A stretch of 64,000 nucleotides of DNA, taken from the NCBI GenBank assembly GCA_900239685.1, contig OENT01000798.1, positions 1 to 64,000 on the forward strand, written 5' to 3'. Position numbers and translations under genes: made by a program. The stretch comes from Rotaria macrura. Taxonomy: Eukaryota; Rotifera; Eurotatoria; Philodinida; Philodinidae. The notes below the pieces were generated by a model. The model was not told the origin of the DNA, ran no database searches, and saw only the letters and a program-made list of their open reading frames with translations. Positions 25,755-36,313 of the stretch are shown piece after piece (within the stretch, counting starts at the first letter, position 1; each line of letters starts with the position of its first letter).

Positions 25755-26313
25755 AGGGAGAGCGAAAATTGATCGAACGAAAATTGTTCGAACGAAAATT
25801 AATCGTGGTAAATTGGTCGATACGAAAATTAGTCGAAACGAAAATTGGTCGAGAAACGTGTAATAATGTAATTAGTTTGCTTTTATCAAAAACAGAAAAC
25901 TGTACCCTTCAGCAAAATTAAGAATAAATACTAACTGTATTGTGATACAATTATAGAATTATTCGCAATCACAACAAACAAGTAACAATCAAAAAAATAA
26001 GACAGAGGAAAAAGGGATTTGATAAATTATGAGAGAGTCCTTCTAATTATTGTATACGCGAAGGTAGTGGATGAATAATTAAATGGCGTAGTCGTGCACT
26101 ATAATTTAAATATTTTTTTCTTGGTTCGACTTTTTCTCCTTAACTCATGCCTATCAGTTGCAAGTTTTACTGAAAGGATTATTTTCTTTTAATCAAACTC
26201 GATTGCGTTTTATGTCAACGAATTTTCGTATCGATTAGTTTTCGTATCGATTAATTTTCGTATCGACCAATTTACCACGATTAATTTTCGTTCGAATAAT
26301 TTTCGTAGACCCC
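25755..26313. mobile_element. Small element with CGAAAATT-repeat inverted termini
   Basis: The left arm holds tandem units of the form CGAAAATTNNTCGA followed by TAATCGTGGTAAATTGG. The right arm at about 26215-26311 carries the same string in inverse (CCAATTTACCACGATTA, then TTTTCG units). Arms are 70-90 bp. The core of about 350 bp is AT-rich and non-coding. Exact ends and a duplication are not resolved. It looks like a MITE with iterated transposase-binding-like units in its termini. Confidence 0.6.
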
Positions 26314-26576
26314 ATGATTATTATTTCTACACCGTCTAATCTTCTACTCACCTATCGTCCAAAGAGCTCATTTTACTATAAAATTTATTTATCTTTTAAC
26401 CAGTCAGGTATTTTATTTTTTTTCTCGGTTTTGATAAACTCAGATGTAGCTCTGTCATCATACCATTTATACAGAATTTCTATTTACATTTATTTTACAA
26501 AATAAAAATAATTGAGAACCTGACTTCTACAATTGACAAATCTTGTAGCGACACTGATTTATGTGATTCATTAATT

Positions 26577-27841
26577 CCCAGGTCGTTCGTTCCGGAGACC
26601 GGATCCGGTCGGAACCCGCAGGAAACGGGATATTTTCCGGCTACTTCCTGCCGGTTCCGGTGTATTTCCGGCCGGAAAAACCACCGGAACATGGAAGCAG
26701 TATTCCGGCCGGAATTATCCGTACCCGGAACCTGAATATTCCGGAAATTTCAAGGAAATACCACGGATCAACCAGGAACCAACCGGAACTATGGCAGGTT
26801 CCGCCAGGATCTACCGTAAAATACAATAATCCGGTAAAGAAGCATCGGAAAAGAGTCGGAAACCACCGTATTCCGATTAAATTATTTCTGCTTTGGAAAT
26901 CAGGCCTCCCCTTCAAAAACAATTGCATCGCATATTAAATTCTCATTTATATCATTCCTTGATATCCAAATCATCGATTTACAAAAAAAGACCTTTAAAG
27001 GTCTTTTTTGGGATTTTTTTTCTAATTCCTTTAATTTAAGGACGATGTTCATGACCTGGATAGTTTACCGTATTTTGATGGGGTCGCTTGAAAATTTCAG
27101 ATGTGTTACTTAATGTGTTATTGGTTTCAGAGCATTGATTTGTATTCGAAATTTTTTGATAAAAATTTGAAATGAAAGGTCCTTCAGAGACTTCAGAAGC
27201 GTCACTTATCTTGATTGAAGACTCAGGAAAGTCTCAAAACGCTGGTGTTTAACATGTGCGTTGTTCTTACACATATCGTTTTCGGTTTGTCAAAGTCTAA
27301 AAATCGGATTTTTTAGTCTTCGGACTGAGAATTCCTATTTTTGTGACAGAAGCGAGTTTCTAGAGAAATGTATAATGTTTCACTAGAATTTTATTTGTTC
27401 CCAGGGTATGTTCTGGTGTGCTTTAGGCTTGTTTAAAAAAGAAGTAAAAGCTGGATTCAAAATTCGGAGACTTTACTTAGTAATTCTGAGTATTTAGCGC
27501 TGTTTGGGTAACGGCCAGATGAGTTTGCTGGAGCTTAGCGGAAACGGTCAGATCTGAGCCGTGTTCTCTCCGGATGGGAAAATTGCTTTTTCCGTTGTCG
27601 GTATCCGGTCCGGAAACGGTCGGGTGTGGACTGTATGTGGTCTGGGCTTGGAAACGGTGTTTTCCGACGACGGTTCCGGTATAGGAAACGGGAACCGTAT
27701 CCGTGGATACGCTCCGGTGCCCGGAATTGCCGGGAAGTAAGCCGGATCCGGAAGCCGGAACCGATTTCGGAAACCCGCTTCCGGAATTCGTCGGAATAAC
27801 ACGGGATCCGGCCGGTTCCCGCCGTACTTCACGGACCTGAG
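26577..27841. mobile_element. Large CCCAGGTC-type element with CCGGAA-rich ends
   Basis: Starts CCCAGGTCG and ends CGGACCTGAG, an imperfect inverted pair, flanked by TT on both sides (26575-26576 and 27842-27843). Roughly 300 bp at each end are saturated with TTCCGG / CCGGAA / GGATCCGG motifs; the middle 650 bp are ordinary. A perfect 26-bp palindrome lies in the middle at 26984-27009. It shares termini and 2-bp duplication size with the 335-345 bp family but has a different internal motif. The open frames at 27477-27848 are composition artefacts. An alternative is two separate motif clusters that happen to carry similar outer strings. Confidence 0.5.
26984..27009. repeat. Perfect 26-bp palindrome
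   Basis: AAAAAAGACC-TTTAAA-GGTCTTTTTT, centred at 26996/26997, with no mismatch. It would form a hairpin with a short loop and could end Pol III transcripts through the T run. It lies midway in the large CCGGAA element. Confidence 0.8.
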
Positions 27842-28464
27842 TTAACATAACATCGCTATCGATTGGTGTATGGTTCCATGAATGTTATGTTTTGATTTCT
27901 AATCGCGGGATCATGGATTCGAATCTTAGTTCAAGCTATCGTTAAAAATAATTGCCAGTCTCTTGTTCAAAGCATTTAAGTGTGGTATTATAGTTCACCA
28001 TATTAAGATAGTTCGTTCCTGTCTCACAGCGTTAGCTGTTTTTTATTTATTGGATAGAAGCAAACGTGTTTGAAACGTCAGTGAATACGCGTTTAGAAGC
28101 ATTTTAGCTTTTTCATCCATTAGGATCCTCGAAAACGTTGCCTTTAGGATGCATCCGGACGCTTCAAATAATATTAGTCTGACACGCACGGAGACACGTT
28201 GAAAGTCAAAAACTGGTTACATGGGCAGTTTCTCTATGTTATGTGTTTGGCTCTTTTCTTTCTTCTTTATATTTAAGCTTATTTTTGATTCTTTGAAAAA
28301 GTCTGAAGAAGATTATCTCGTGATCATCAATAGAGAATTTACGTACTTAGTATTGCATATTAGTATTGTAGTTAAATAATTATTTTTGATTTTAAGAATT
28401 CATTGAGTTTGATAGTGATTCATATCAGAAAGAACAAAGAAGCTTAAGATTAAAGAATAACCAC

Positions 28465-29244
28465 ATAGAGTCTGAAGTCCTAATTCTACCGAAAAATAAA
28501 TGTGCTCAGAAAAAGGTCAATAACTCGCGTTCTGAATGAAATAAAGATCTGAATTTAATTTTCCGGAATAGAGCAAACATTTCTCTATCAAATGAGGTAA
28601 AATTTGTTGAAAACTATTCAAATGACTTCGTACGATGAGTGTGATAATACCAAGGGGGTAAATATTTATCCGAATCTGCTGTGTTCTTTATTTTACCGGT
28701 CAATGTAATTTTTGTTCCTAATTGTACCGAGACGGTAAAATATCAAAAAATTATCAAAAAATTTCCCATTGAAATTACGATACATATCTTCAAGAAAACA
28801 ATCAGTTTTGAAAAAATGTGATGTTTACTTCTCACCAAGTCCCTTTTGCAATTTATCTCCTCCTAACATACCCAAATTAGATTTTTCATCAAATATTTCT
28901 TTTTAATAGATCATGATGAACATATGTATCACAATTTCAATGGGAAATTTTTTGATAATTTTTTGATATTTTACCGTCTCGGTACAATTAGGAACAAAAA
29001 TTACATTGACCGGTAAAATAAAGAACACAGCAGATTTGGATAAATATTTACCCCCTTGGTATTGTCACACTCATCGTACGAAGTCATTTGAATAGTTTTC
29101 AACAAATTTTACCTCATTTGATAGAGAAACGTTTGCTCTATTCCGGAAAATTAAATTCAGATCTTTATTTCATTCAGAACGCGAGTTATCGACCTTTTTC
29201 TGAGCACATTTATTTTTCGGTAGAATTAGGACTTCAGACTCTAT
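28465..29244. repeat. Long inverted repeat, 312-bp arms, 156-bp spacer
   Basis: Arm 28465-28776 and the reverse complement of 28933-29244 align without any gap. By hand comparison I find only four mismatches (about 98.7% identity), all transitions. A weaker match continues about 15 bp further into the spacer. No coding capacity; the open frame at 29088-29270 is part of the right arm. The structure could be a fold-back element or a recent inverted duplication. A transcript across it would form a long double-stranded RNA able to feed small-RNA production. No flanking duplication was recognised. Confidence 0.9.
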
Positions 29245-29859
29245 ACACATTCACGTTGAATACAACCTAATATCGAACGTAACAGGAAGTACTCTTCCCT
29301 TAGTGAGGGTGCAGTGCATAGAGACCAATGGAAACTCTTCAGGTTTTGGTTGGCAGCAGCAATGGCAGTGCCTTTTCTCTTTTTTTCCTTGGGATTGTCT
29401 TGTAAGGAGAGGTGATTCCCTCTAGTGAATATCATGTTGAATACTTTGTGTGAATTTTATCATTTTTCGCATATGCTGAAATTGGAACGGACAACTTCAG
29501 CACAATACCCAAATTAATGGATACAATTATCCGTATGGTAACCGTAGCTTAGCTGTGTACTGATCGCATCATTCAATCTGGGTATTTATGTTAGATTTGC
29601 ATTCAAAAGTGGCTTTATTCATATCGGCATGTATTGTGATATCCTGGAGAAGTGTGAAATGTAGAAGATATCAGAGATATATGTCAAAGTTTCCAAGCGA
29701 AGGAAGTTGAGTCTAGAATTTCTGTTGATGTTCCCAGTCCGTCGATCATGAATGATTATACACTATTGTGTTTTACTTTTCCGACTTCAGTGATTTGAAA
29801 TCACTGATCTAGGTTTCATGATTTACTTGGTATTTCTCAAAATATTAACATTCCTGGAG

Positions 29860-30185
29860 AATCATTTCGACAGTCGGATTCCCGACAGCAGCCCGATCCA
29901 ATTTTTTGCGACTTTATATAAAACTCATGAATGGCTGTAGGAATCCAGGTTTTGAATCGATATTCAGATCCATAGTATTGTGATCGGATCATATCTTACT
30001 GTCGGATCCGATGCAACCTGTCGGAGGGCTCGGGCCAACCTTTAGTGTTGGCTGCAGACACTCAATTGTGTCGAAATAATAAAATATGAATTTTCCGTCG
30101 GATTCGTTAGTAGTTCCTCAACTTGGAGTCCCATCGGATTTTTTCAGCTCGCGTGATCTTATAAGATCCGATTGGATTCAGTATT
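29860..30185. repeat. TCGGATC/GATCCGA motif cluster
   Basis: Within about 300 bp, GTCGGATTC, CGGATCC, ATCGGATC and GATCCGATTGG recur on both strands, in the same manner as the motif-dense ends of the neighbouring elements. Terminal repeats were not found, so its limits and nature are unclear. Confidence 0.35.
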
Positions 30186-30280
30186 GGATTCATTCGCATG
30201 CAATGTGCAGAATTTTTATATTTTCAGGTCACGCTTGTGGAAAAAATTTGTTCATCAATACAGAGGACTAGTTTGATTTT

Positions 30281-30579
30281 CCCAGGTCGAACAGAACGAT
30301 CCGTAAACGGTCGTATACGATGAGAGTACGGCCCGTTACGGCGTCGTATTATCCCTTTTTAACATGGCCAGTAATACGGCAGTATATTCTATAGAATACG
30401 ATATTATAACGCTGTCTTTACAAGGGTTTACGGCGTATATACGGTGTCCGTGTACGGCCGTAATACGGGCCAACTTAAAACACCATAATACGGCTTAAAA
30501 CGGTCACTTAACGGTGGAATACGATGTAAAAACGACCGATTACGATACTGTTACGGTGGTCCGTTTTGATCGACTTGGG
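30281..30579 (+). mobile_element. CCCAGGTC-family element, diverged copy 4
   Basis: 299 bp from CCCAGGTCGAAC to GATCGACTTGGG, flanked by TT on both sides (30279-30280 and 30580-30581). The interior keeps traces of the family landmarks (ACATGGCCAGTAATACGG; ACACCATAATACGG) but has diverged strongly and is shorter. TT is not self-complementary, so the flanking pair is a real direct repeat and not an extension of the inverted ends. Confidence 0.65.
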
Positions 30580-30581
30580 TT

Positions 30582-31731
30582 ATAGTTCCCGATACAATAT
30601 TTCAATATTTACTTCTGCTCAGATATTATAAGAGATATGTTTTCGTTTATTTTTGAATTGTGACTACGTATCAGGCTTCAACTATATTGAAAGTTGAATT
30701 AGGTAGTTCATGAATTTGGTAATGACGTATCGTCATAGAAATGATTGATGGTTATAATCTGGAACAAAACAAAAGTGGCTGTCACAATTAGGGTCTAAAA
30801 ACGACTCAAAAGTCAAAATTAGGGACGATTATTTTTTCAGGATCCTTAGGTGTCTTCATTTCAAGGTTTATATATTGATAAATCAAAATACTGTTTTCTT
30901 GAACCTTTAAATTATATGCAAGAGCTTGATCCCCTCTAGAAAAATGCTTCTGACACCGCCCCTCCATGTCTCATCAAAAACATGAAAAAGACGTTTTTTT
31001 CCCCGAAATTGAGTTTTTCTATGTAAGTTATTAGAAGCGTCACAACTGGACAAACGTTTTTTGCTGGCCGTCTGGATAAGGGAACTATATACTATCTAAT
31101 TCTGTCAGGTGAAGTCACTTTGCATATGACCGATAATATCATTATGAAAACATGAGAAATGAAGAACGAATAGTTACCAAAATGTATAAGTATTTTTCAT
31201 CGCAAGTAGAATAGTCCCACAGTATAGTTGAAACAAAATGTGACAAAGTTTGTCCGACAGAATTTGCGAAATGTACAGCATTACATTTAGACGTATCTAT
31301 CTTTATGGAAACTACTACTTTATATGTATGCTATAGGGCAGATTCATGTCCATCTTGGGCAAAAATAGATTATCGATGATATAGACGTAGTTGCTAGACT
31401 GAATTAGTCTCAAAACAATATGGGTCAAAAGAATCATAAAGTAGTTGGCGCTGGTTTTATTCATCGATAAAAACATTTTGCATGATCGACCGAGTCTGTG
31501 TCGTCTTGTCTTTTCTTGCTTAAAAAACAAGCTTGATATAAACTTATCCATTCCACAAAACTGAATCAACACATACGTTTAGAGTGTTCTTTAATATTCT
31601 TTTTTTCTTATCATAATGTTAGTAAGGAACATATCTACATAAAACGAATCTAAAAAATGTGTTAGACTAATTGTTATTTATTCGCAATAAAGGGATGTTC
31701 TAGATTTCCTGTCCGATACATTGTCAAAGCA
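30582..31731. other. Intergenic stretch, right edge of the repeat block
   Basis: No credible gene. The 85-residue minus frame at 31315-31572 has no recognisable features. It ends at the glycosyltransferase-like gene. Confidence 0.4.
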
Positions 31732-33492
31732 ATGAAACAAATTTTTTTAACACTCTATAGACGAAGTCGATGTATTATTGTAATCGTAAGTTTATTTATA
31801 TTACTCTGTATTCATCAATGGTTTTACGATGGATCAATTCTATTGAATGCAGATACTTTTTATTCGTCTACTCCATTAGTTAATTCTGAGAAAAATGAAA
31901 GTCTATTCTATCGTCGAGATATATGTTCATGTACACGGCCTATTCTTGTCAACAAAACTAATCATTTAATTATTGATGAAACGTCTTCATCCCTATGTAG
32001 TCAATATTCGACATTTCGTGGTTTTCATCAACGCATTATAGCTATTAGTATGTATGGGCCAAAAGAGAATGCTATGTTTAGCTTTGAAAAATCATTGAAT
32101 TTCTTGTACGAACTTATTCACGATATGAAAAAAACATATCCGACCTGGATCTTAAGGGTCTATCACGATGGATCGATTAAAAAAGATATTATTTGTTCAA
32201 TAGAATGTACAAATAATAATATTGATTTTTGTAATGCTAGTTCACTAGGAAATTTAGGCAGTGTAAGTGATTATATGCCACCAAAAATTTGGCGATTTCT
32301 ACCAGCTGGAGATCAACTTGTCGATATTATGGGTAGTAGAGATCTAGATTCTCCGTTAGTGCAACGTGAATTAGATGCTGTCAATGAATGGATTTCCACA
32401 GATAAACAATGGCATACCATGCGTGATCATCCACTACATACAGTTCCGATGCTTGGTAAGAATTTTCATTTTGCATGACATTCAATTATAAATTAGAACA
32501 TAGTAATTGCTTAATATTCTACACATGAGATTGATCGAAGAAGAAAAACTTATGTCCTTAACTGATTTTTTCTGGGAATATTGTGGACAGTGAATGATTG
32601 GTGAAAATATACATATTTTCGGAGTACTATTTTTAACAAGCAGGAAGCTATTGAGGGGTGATTTTTATAAAGCGCCGCCGATAGCACCATATGTGTTTCA
32701 CATAATCATGATATCGTAACGTAATGAATGATTGTCAGAACTAATAATATTGAATTGACAGTTATACATACTGTTAGAACACTATACTTGATGTTGCGTG
32801 ATGTATTATCATGAATAATAATGCCTATTATAAAATGTTTTTGACAAAGCACATCAATAGGAAAAAAATTCTCATCAAGAAGTATAGGTGATCTTTATTT
32901 ACATCTAATTTTTCGTGTGATTTATAAGGTAGCGTTACTTAGATGAACTAGTTTGCCTTGTCTATAGTTTTATTTCTATTATAGTTTTTGTCCAAGATAA
33001 TAAAATCTTTTTGGTTCAGGTTTAAAGCAATTGGATAAAATCTTATATAAATTCAATTTACTAATAGTAAAGCACATGCGATAGGTTTCATATTTTTTTC
33101 TTATATAATTGTCTTTTAATTTTGATTGAACTATTCTAGGAGGCTTATGGGGTTTTCGTCCTGAACTTAATCGAACGATGGCTCAAAGAATTCTAAATAT
33201 AATTCTAGACCGTAATATAGTTAAGAATTATACTGGCCGAGCTGATCAAACATTTTTAACAGAGCACGTGTGGCCGTATATTCAACATACTGTTTTAGCA
33301 CACGATAGTTATTTATGTAAGACATGGTACGGAGAAAATTCTCGACCGTGGCCAACACGCCGACTTCCATTGAATAGTACTGATTGTTTTATTGGATGCG
33401 TACGTCCTTGCTGTGAAACAAAAAAACATCCGTTTGGTGAGTGCCCAATGGCTTGTCGACCAAAGAATCATACAGATTGGACAATGTGTTAG
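31732..33492 (+). CDS. Type II membrane protein, glycosyltransferase-like
   Basis: Two exons, 31732-32455 and 33140-33492, joined in phase 1, giving 358 aa. A short basic N terminus is followed by one hydrophobic segment (about residues 13-31), then a lumenal domain with N-x-S/T sites and many cysteines: the layout of a Golgi type II enzyme. The conserved core is SRDLDS (DxD-like, Asp204 and Asp206), then a W-I-S segment, MRDHP (near 230-234), and across the splice junction LGGLWGF. I recall this R-D-x-D-S ... MRDHP ... GG-W-G pattern from uncharacterised proteins treated as GT-A-type glycosyltransferases in animals and bacteria; substrate and linkage are unknown. The C-terminal 40 residues are Cys-rich (CVRPCC, GECPMAC) and probably disulfide-bonded. 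The intron is 684 bp. The domain call rests on motif memory only. Confidence 0.65.
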
Positions 33493-34642
33493 ACAGACAT
33501 TAAAATTTTGTTTCAACTCATCTAACAATGAATGAGGATATTTCTTTGATGTGTTTGTGTTTATGTATATCTAAAAAAATGTTCTTTTTTAAACGAGTAT
33601 GATTAAGATGGTAATGGATCTCTTAAACAGACATATATTTCAATGTTTTACTTTAAAATTGAAGTGTAAGATAAAACAGAAAGAATATAATCATGTTTTA
33701 TTTCATTATTTGTATATAATTGTCATAACTAAAGTAGCTTCAACTTGAAGTTATGATTAGATATAGTCGAGTGGGTTCATGCATGATTCATACGAAAAAT
33801 GAAACGTATGGTCATCGCGGTTCGAATCTATTGCTCGGCATTTTCTCCACAACGCCACAGGCAGGATAGACATTAGTTCACCTGGCCTCTCCAGTTTGTG
33901 GAGAAGATAAAATTAAGAATGATAGGAAGCTGGAGAGGTTTTCTGTGTCTCATCTAGTGCCGTTAACTCATACTACACTTATCTAATTTTTTGGAAAGAC
34001 ATCGATATTTTATTTGATATATTAGAGTAGTTTAGTAAAGTGAAATATTTACTTATTACACGCATCTGTATAGCTGTTTGAAAGGGAAAAAAGTGATTAT
34101 TTAGTTTTTCGGGCAAAATTTATATATACGATAAATTCATTTTAAATAATCCAAGAAAGATGACGCTCTTTGCATAGAATAGACATGTAAGTTGTAGAAG
34201 AAAATATATGGTTAGATAACAGTGGACAGTAAATCATCATGGTGATGTTGCTTTATAAGGTACACATGAAAGAAAGGAAGAAGAAAAGTAAATCACACTC
34301 GTATGACGCTGAAACTACAACAAATTTAATTCAACTTATCAAATTGTATATTTGATGACTCAGGAAGCAAGCAAGAGATTGGTTACGTTTGATACTTAAT
34401 TTTACATTTTTCCTCATCGCGGTTGTTTTTTTTCACGACATATAAAACATTTTCCTATTAATCGATGTACTTATTTTTCCTTCTTTTCTGTTGTTTTTCG
34501 TTTCATTCTTCTATAATTTATCTTGAGTCACGCTTATTGACGTATATTCTGTTTTAGCCACATGTAGAGAGTTCTTTCTTGGATTGGGCAATTATTCGAT
34601 GGATTTTCGTTTCTATATAAATTTTTGTAAATACATTTACAA
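33493..34642. other. Intergenic stretch containing a tRNA-like repeat
   Basis: Non-coding apart from the tRNA-like and hairpin sequence at 33770-33945, described separately. Downstream of it lies AT-rich sequence leading to the F-box gene. Confidence 0.4.
33770..33945 (+). repeat. Degenerate tRNA-like sequence with downstream hairpins (possible SINE remnant)
   Basis: TAGTCGAGTGG (33770-33780) fits a Pol III A box and GGTTCGAATCT (33820-33830) a B box, spaced as in a long-variable-arm tRNA. The acceptor and T stems do not pair, so it is not a tRNA gene. Directly after it, CTCCACAA pairs with TTGTGGAG and CCTCTCCAG pairs with CTGGAGAGG. These two pairings overlap and would exclude each other. 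No A tail or duplication was found. Confidence 0.35.
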
Positions 34643-36265
34643 ATGGCAGAAAAAACTATGAAAACTTATGTGAATTCATTCGATAATTTATCACGAGAAA
34701 TTCTACTTGAAATCTTTGAATATCTATCTATAACTGACTGTTTCAATGCATTTTATAATCTTAATTGGAAAATAAATTCAACTTTGAATTTATCCGGTTT
34801 TTCAATCGATTTAACATTCATATCTAGACAAACATATGACAAGTTTTATAAAGAACTTATCTTTTCGAATTACTGCTGTCAAATCCGAAAATTAAAATTA
34901 AGCAATGATTTAACAATTAATTTACTTGAAAATTTTTTTCATCGCTACTATCTTGATGATTTCAAACAACTTCGATCATTAACGCTAGTTAAACCATCCT
35001 ATATGACATTAGGTAGTTTGGCTTTAGTTATACCTCATCTCGAACAACTTGAACATATATCAATTGATTCATGTACATATCCAGATAACTTTTTTGAACT
35101 CATTACAACACGATCATCATCGATAAAATCTTGTTATTTTCCTGGATTGGAAATTCAAGAAGAATTATCATTTCAATCGAACATTGAATATCTAACGATA
35201 ACAATCGAAGATATACCATTACTTCTTAATTTATTAGCTGTATTTCCACAATTGAAGTATCTCTATGTTTCACTACGATCTACATTGGATATGGACGAAA
35301 ATTCTCTACCTATATTAAATATTATTTCATGTAGAAATCTTCAAATCTTGAAACTTGATGTATTAGAAAGATCAAATATTAATTTCTATGAAATTGAATA
35401 TCTCTTTCAACAAACTTCATTCAAATGTCTTAAATCATTTTCATATAATTGCACAACAAACTCTTTAAATCATATTGATGTTATGTGTTGGAATCAAATC
35501 TTATCAAATTATTTGCCTTCCATGGAAAAATTTCATTGCTTTATTCAAATTCCATATAGTTCATATTCGTTCATTGATATTAAACAAAAATTAGATAATT
35601 TAGAAAGAAATTTTTCTTATCCACATTCATTTTCATTATCAACTAATTATTTATATTACATAATTTATACACATATATATCCAAAAACTCATTTTGATTT
35701 ATCATATAAACTATCTGAATCAGATGACTATTCAAACTTTGATCCGATAAGTTGTGCTTCTACAACGCAATTTTCCAAGGTTAAATCACTTACCCTCAAT
35801 AGCCATTCGATTTCATCGTTGTCAATCCTACCTAGTCATATTCAACATTTACAAATTCAAGATTATAACAATGAAGGTAATCTCGATAAATTTCTTAAAC
35901 AATGTTCAAATCAACTTGAATCATTGAAAATTTTTGGTTTGCCAAATAATATACCTCGGATGCCTAAACTTCGTCAATTAACTATTCAAAAACTTATGTT
36001 TAATTTGAATATAGCATCAAAATTATCATTCATATGTCCTCATCTTGAATTACTTACTATTGAAATTGATTGTATTGAACAATTTGGACAAATATTAGAT
36101 CAACTTCAATGTAAATCTAAGTTAAATGAACTTAAATTTTTACGTGCATTTTCAAGAGATCCCAATCAAACATGGACGTGTTGGCTTAATGAAACAAAAG
36201 CAACACTCAATTATGGCTATGCAAGATACGAAGCAAAAGATTTATTTCTATTTATTTGGTTATAA
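34643..36265 (+). CDS. F-box protein with leucine-rich C-terminal region
   Basis: A single-exon frame of 540 aa. An F-box lies near residues 12-50: an L-S-R-E-I-L-L-E-I-F-E-Y-L start, then a short Asn-rich helix (YNLNWKIN). This is expected to bind SKP1 and recruit substrates to an SCF ubiquitin ligase. The remainder is rich in Leu and Ile with irregular LRR-like spacing (for example LKSLTLNSHS, LESLKIFGLP, LRQLTIQKL). Intronless F-box proteins of this kind form large families in bdelloid rotifers, to my knowledge. No neighbour suggests a substrate. It ends tail-to-tail with the next gene, the stop codons only 48 bp apart. Confidence 0.78.
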   Translation: MAEKTMKTYVNSFDNLSREILLEIFEYLSITDCFNAFYNLNWKINSTLNLSGFSIDLTFISRQTYDKFYKELIFSNYCCQIRKLKLSNDLTINLLENFFHRYYLDDFKQLRSLTLVKPSYMTLGSLALVIPHLEQLEHISIDSCTYPDNFFELITTRSSSIKSCYFPGLEIQEELSFQSNIEYLTITIEDIPLLLNLLAVFPQLKYLYVSLRSTLDMDENSLPILNIISCRNLQILKLDVLERSNINFYEIEYLFQQTSFKCLKSFSYNCTTNSLNHIDVMCWNQILSNYLPSMEKFHCFIQIPYSSYSFIDIKQKLDNLERNFSYPHSFSLSTNYLYYIIYTHIYPKTHFDLSYKLSESDDYSNFDPISCASTTQFSKVKSLTLNSHSISSLSILPSHIQHLQIQDYNNEGNLDKFLKQCSNQLESLKIFGLPNNIPRMPKLRQLTIQKLMFNLNIASKLSFICPHLELLTIEIDCIEQFGQILDQLQCKSKLNELKFLRAFSRDPNQTWTCWLNETKATLNYGYARYEAKDLFLFIWL

Positions 36266-36313
36266 GAAAATACTGTACACAAGAAAGTAAGCACACCAAA
36301 TCATGAACAGTAA

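Noticed and set aside
27477-27848. 123-residue minus frame in the CCGGAA-rich region
   Set aside because: Arg/Pro/Gly-rich translation of a GC-rich motif cluster, overlapping another frame on the same strand; no domain.
20366-30579. CRISPR array or satellite DNA
   Set aside because: There are no regularly spaced identical repeats with unique spacers; the repeats are whole elements with inverted ends and flanking duplications.
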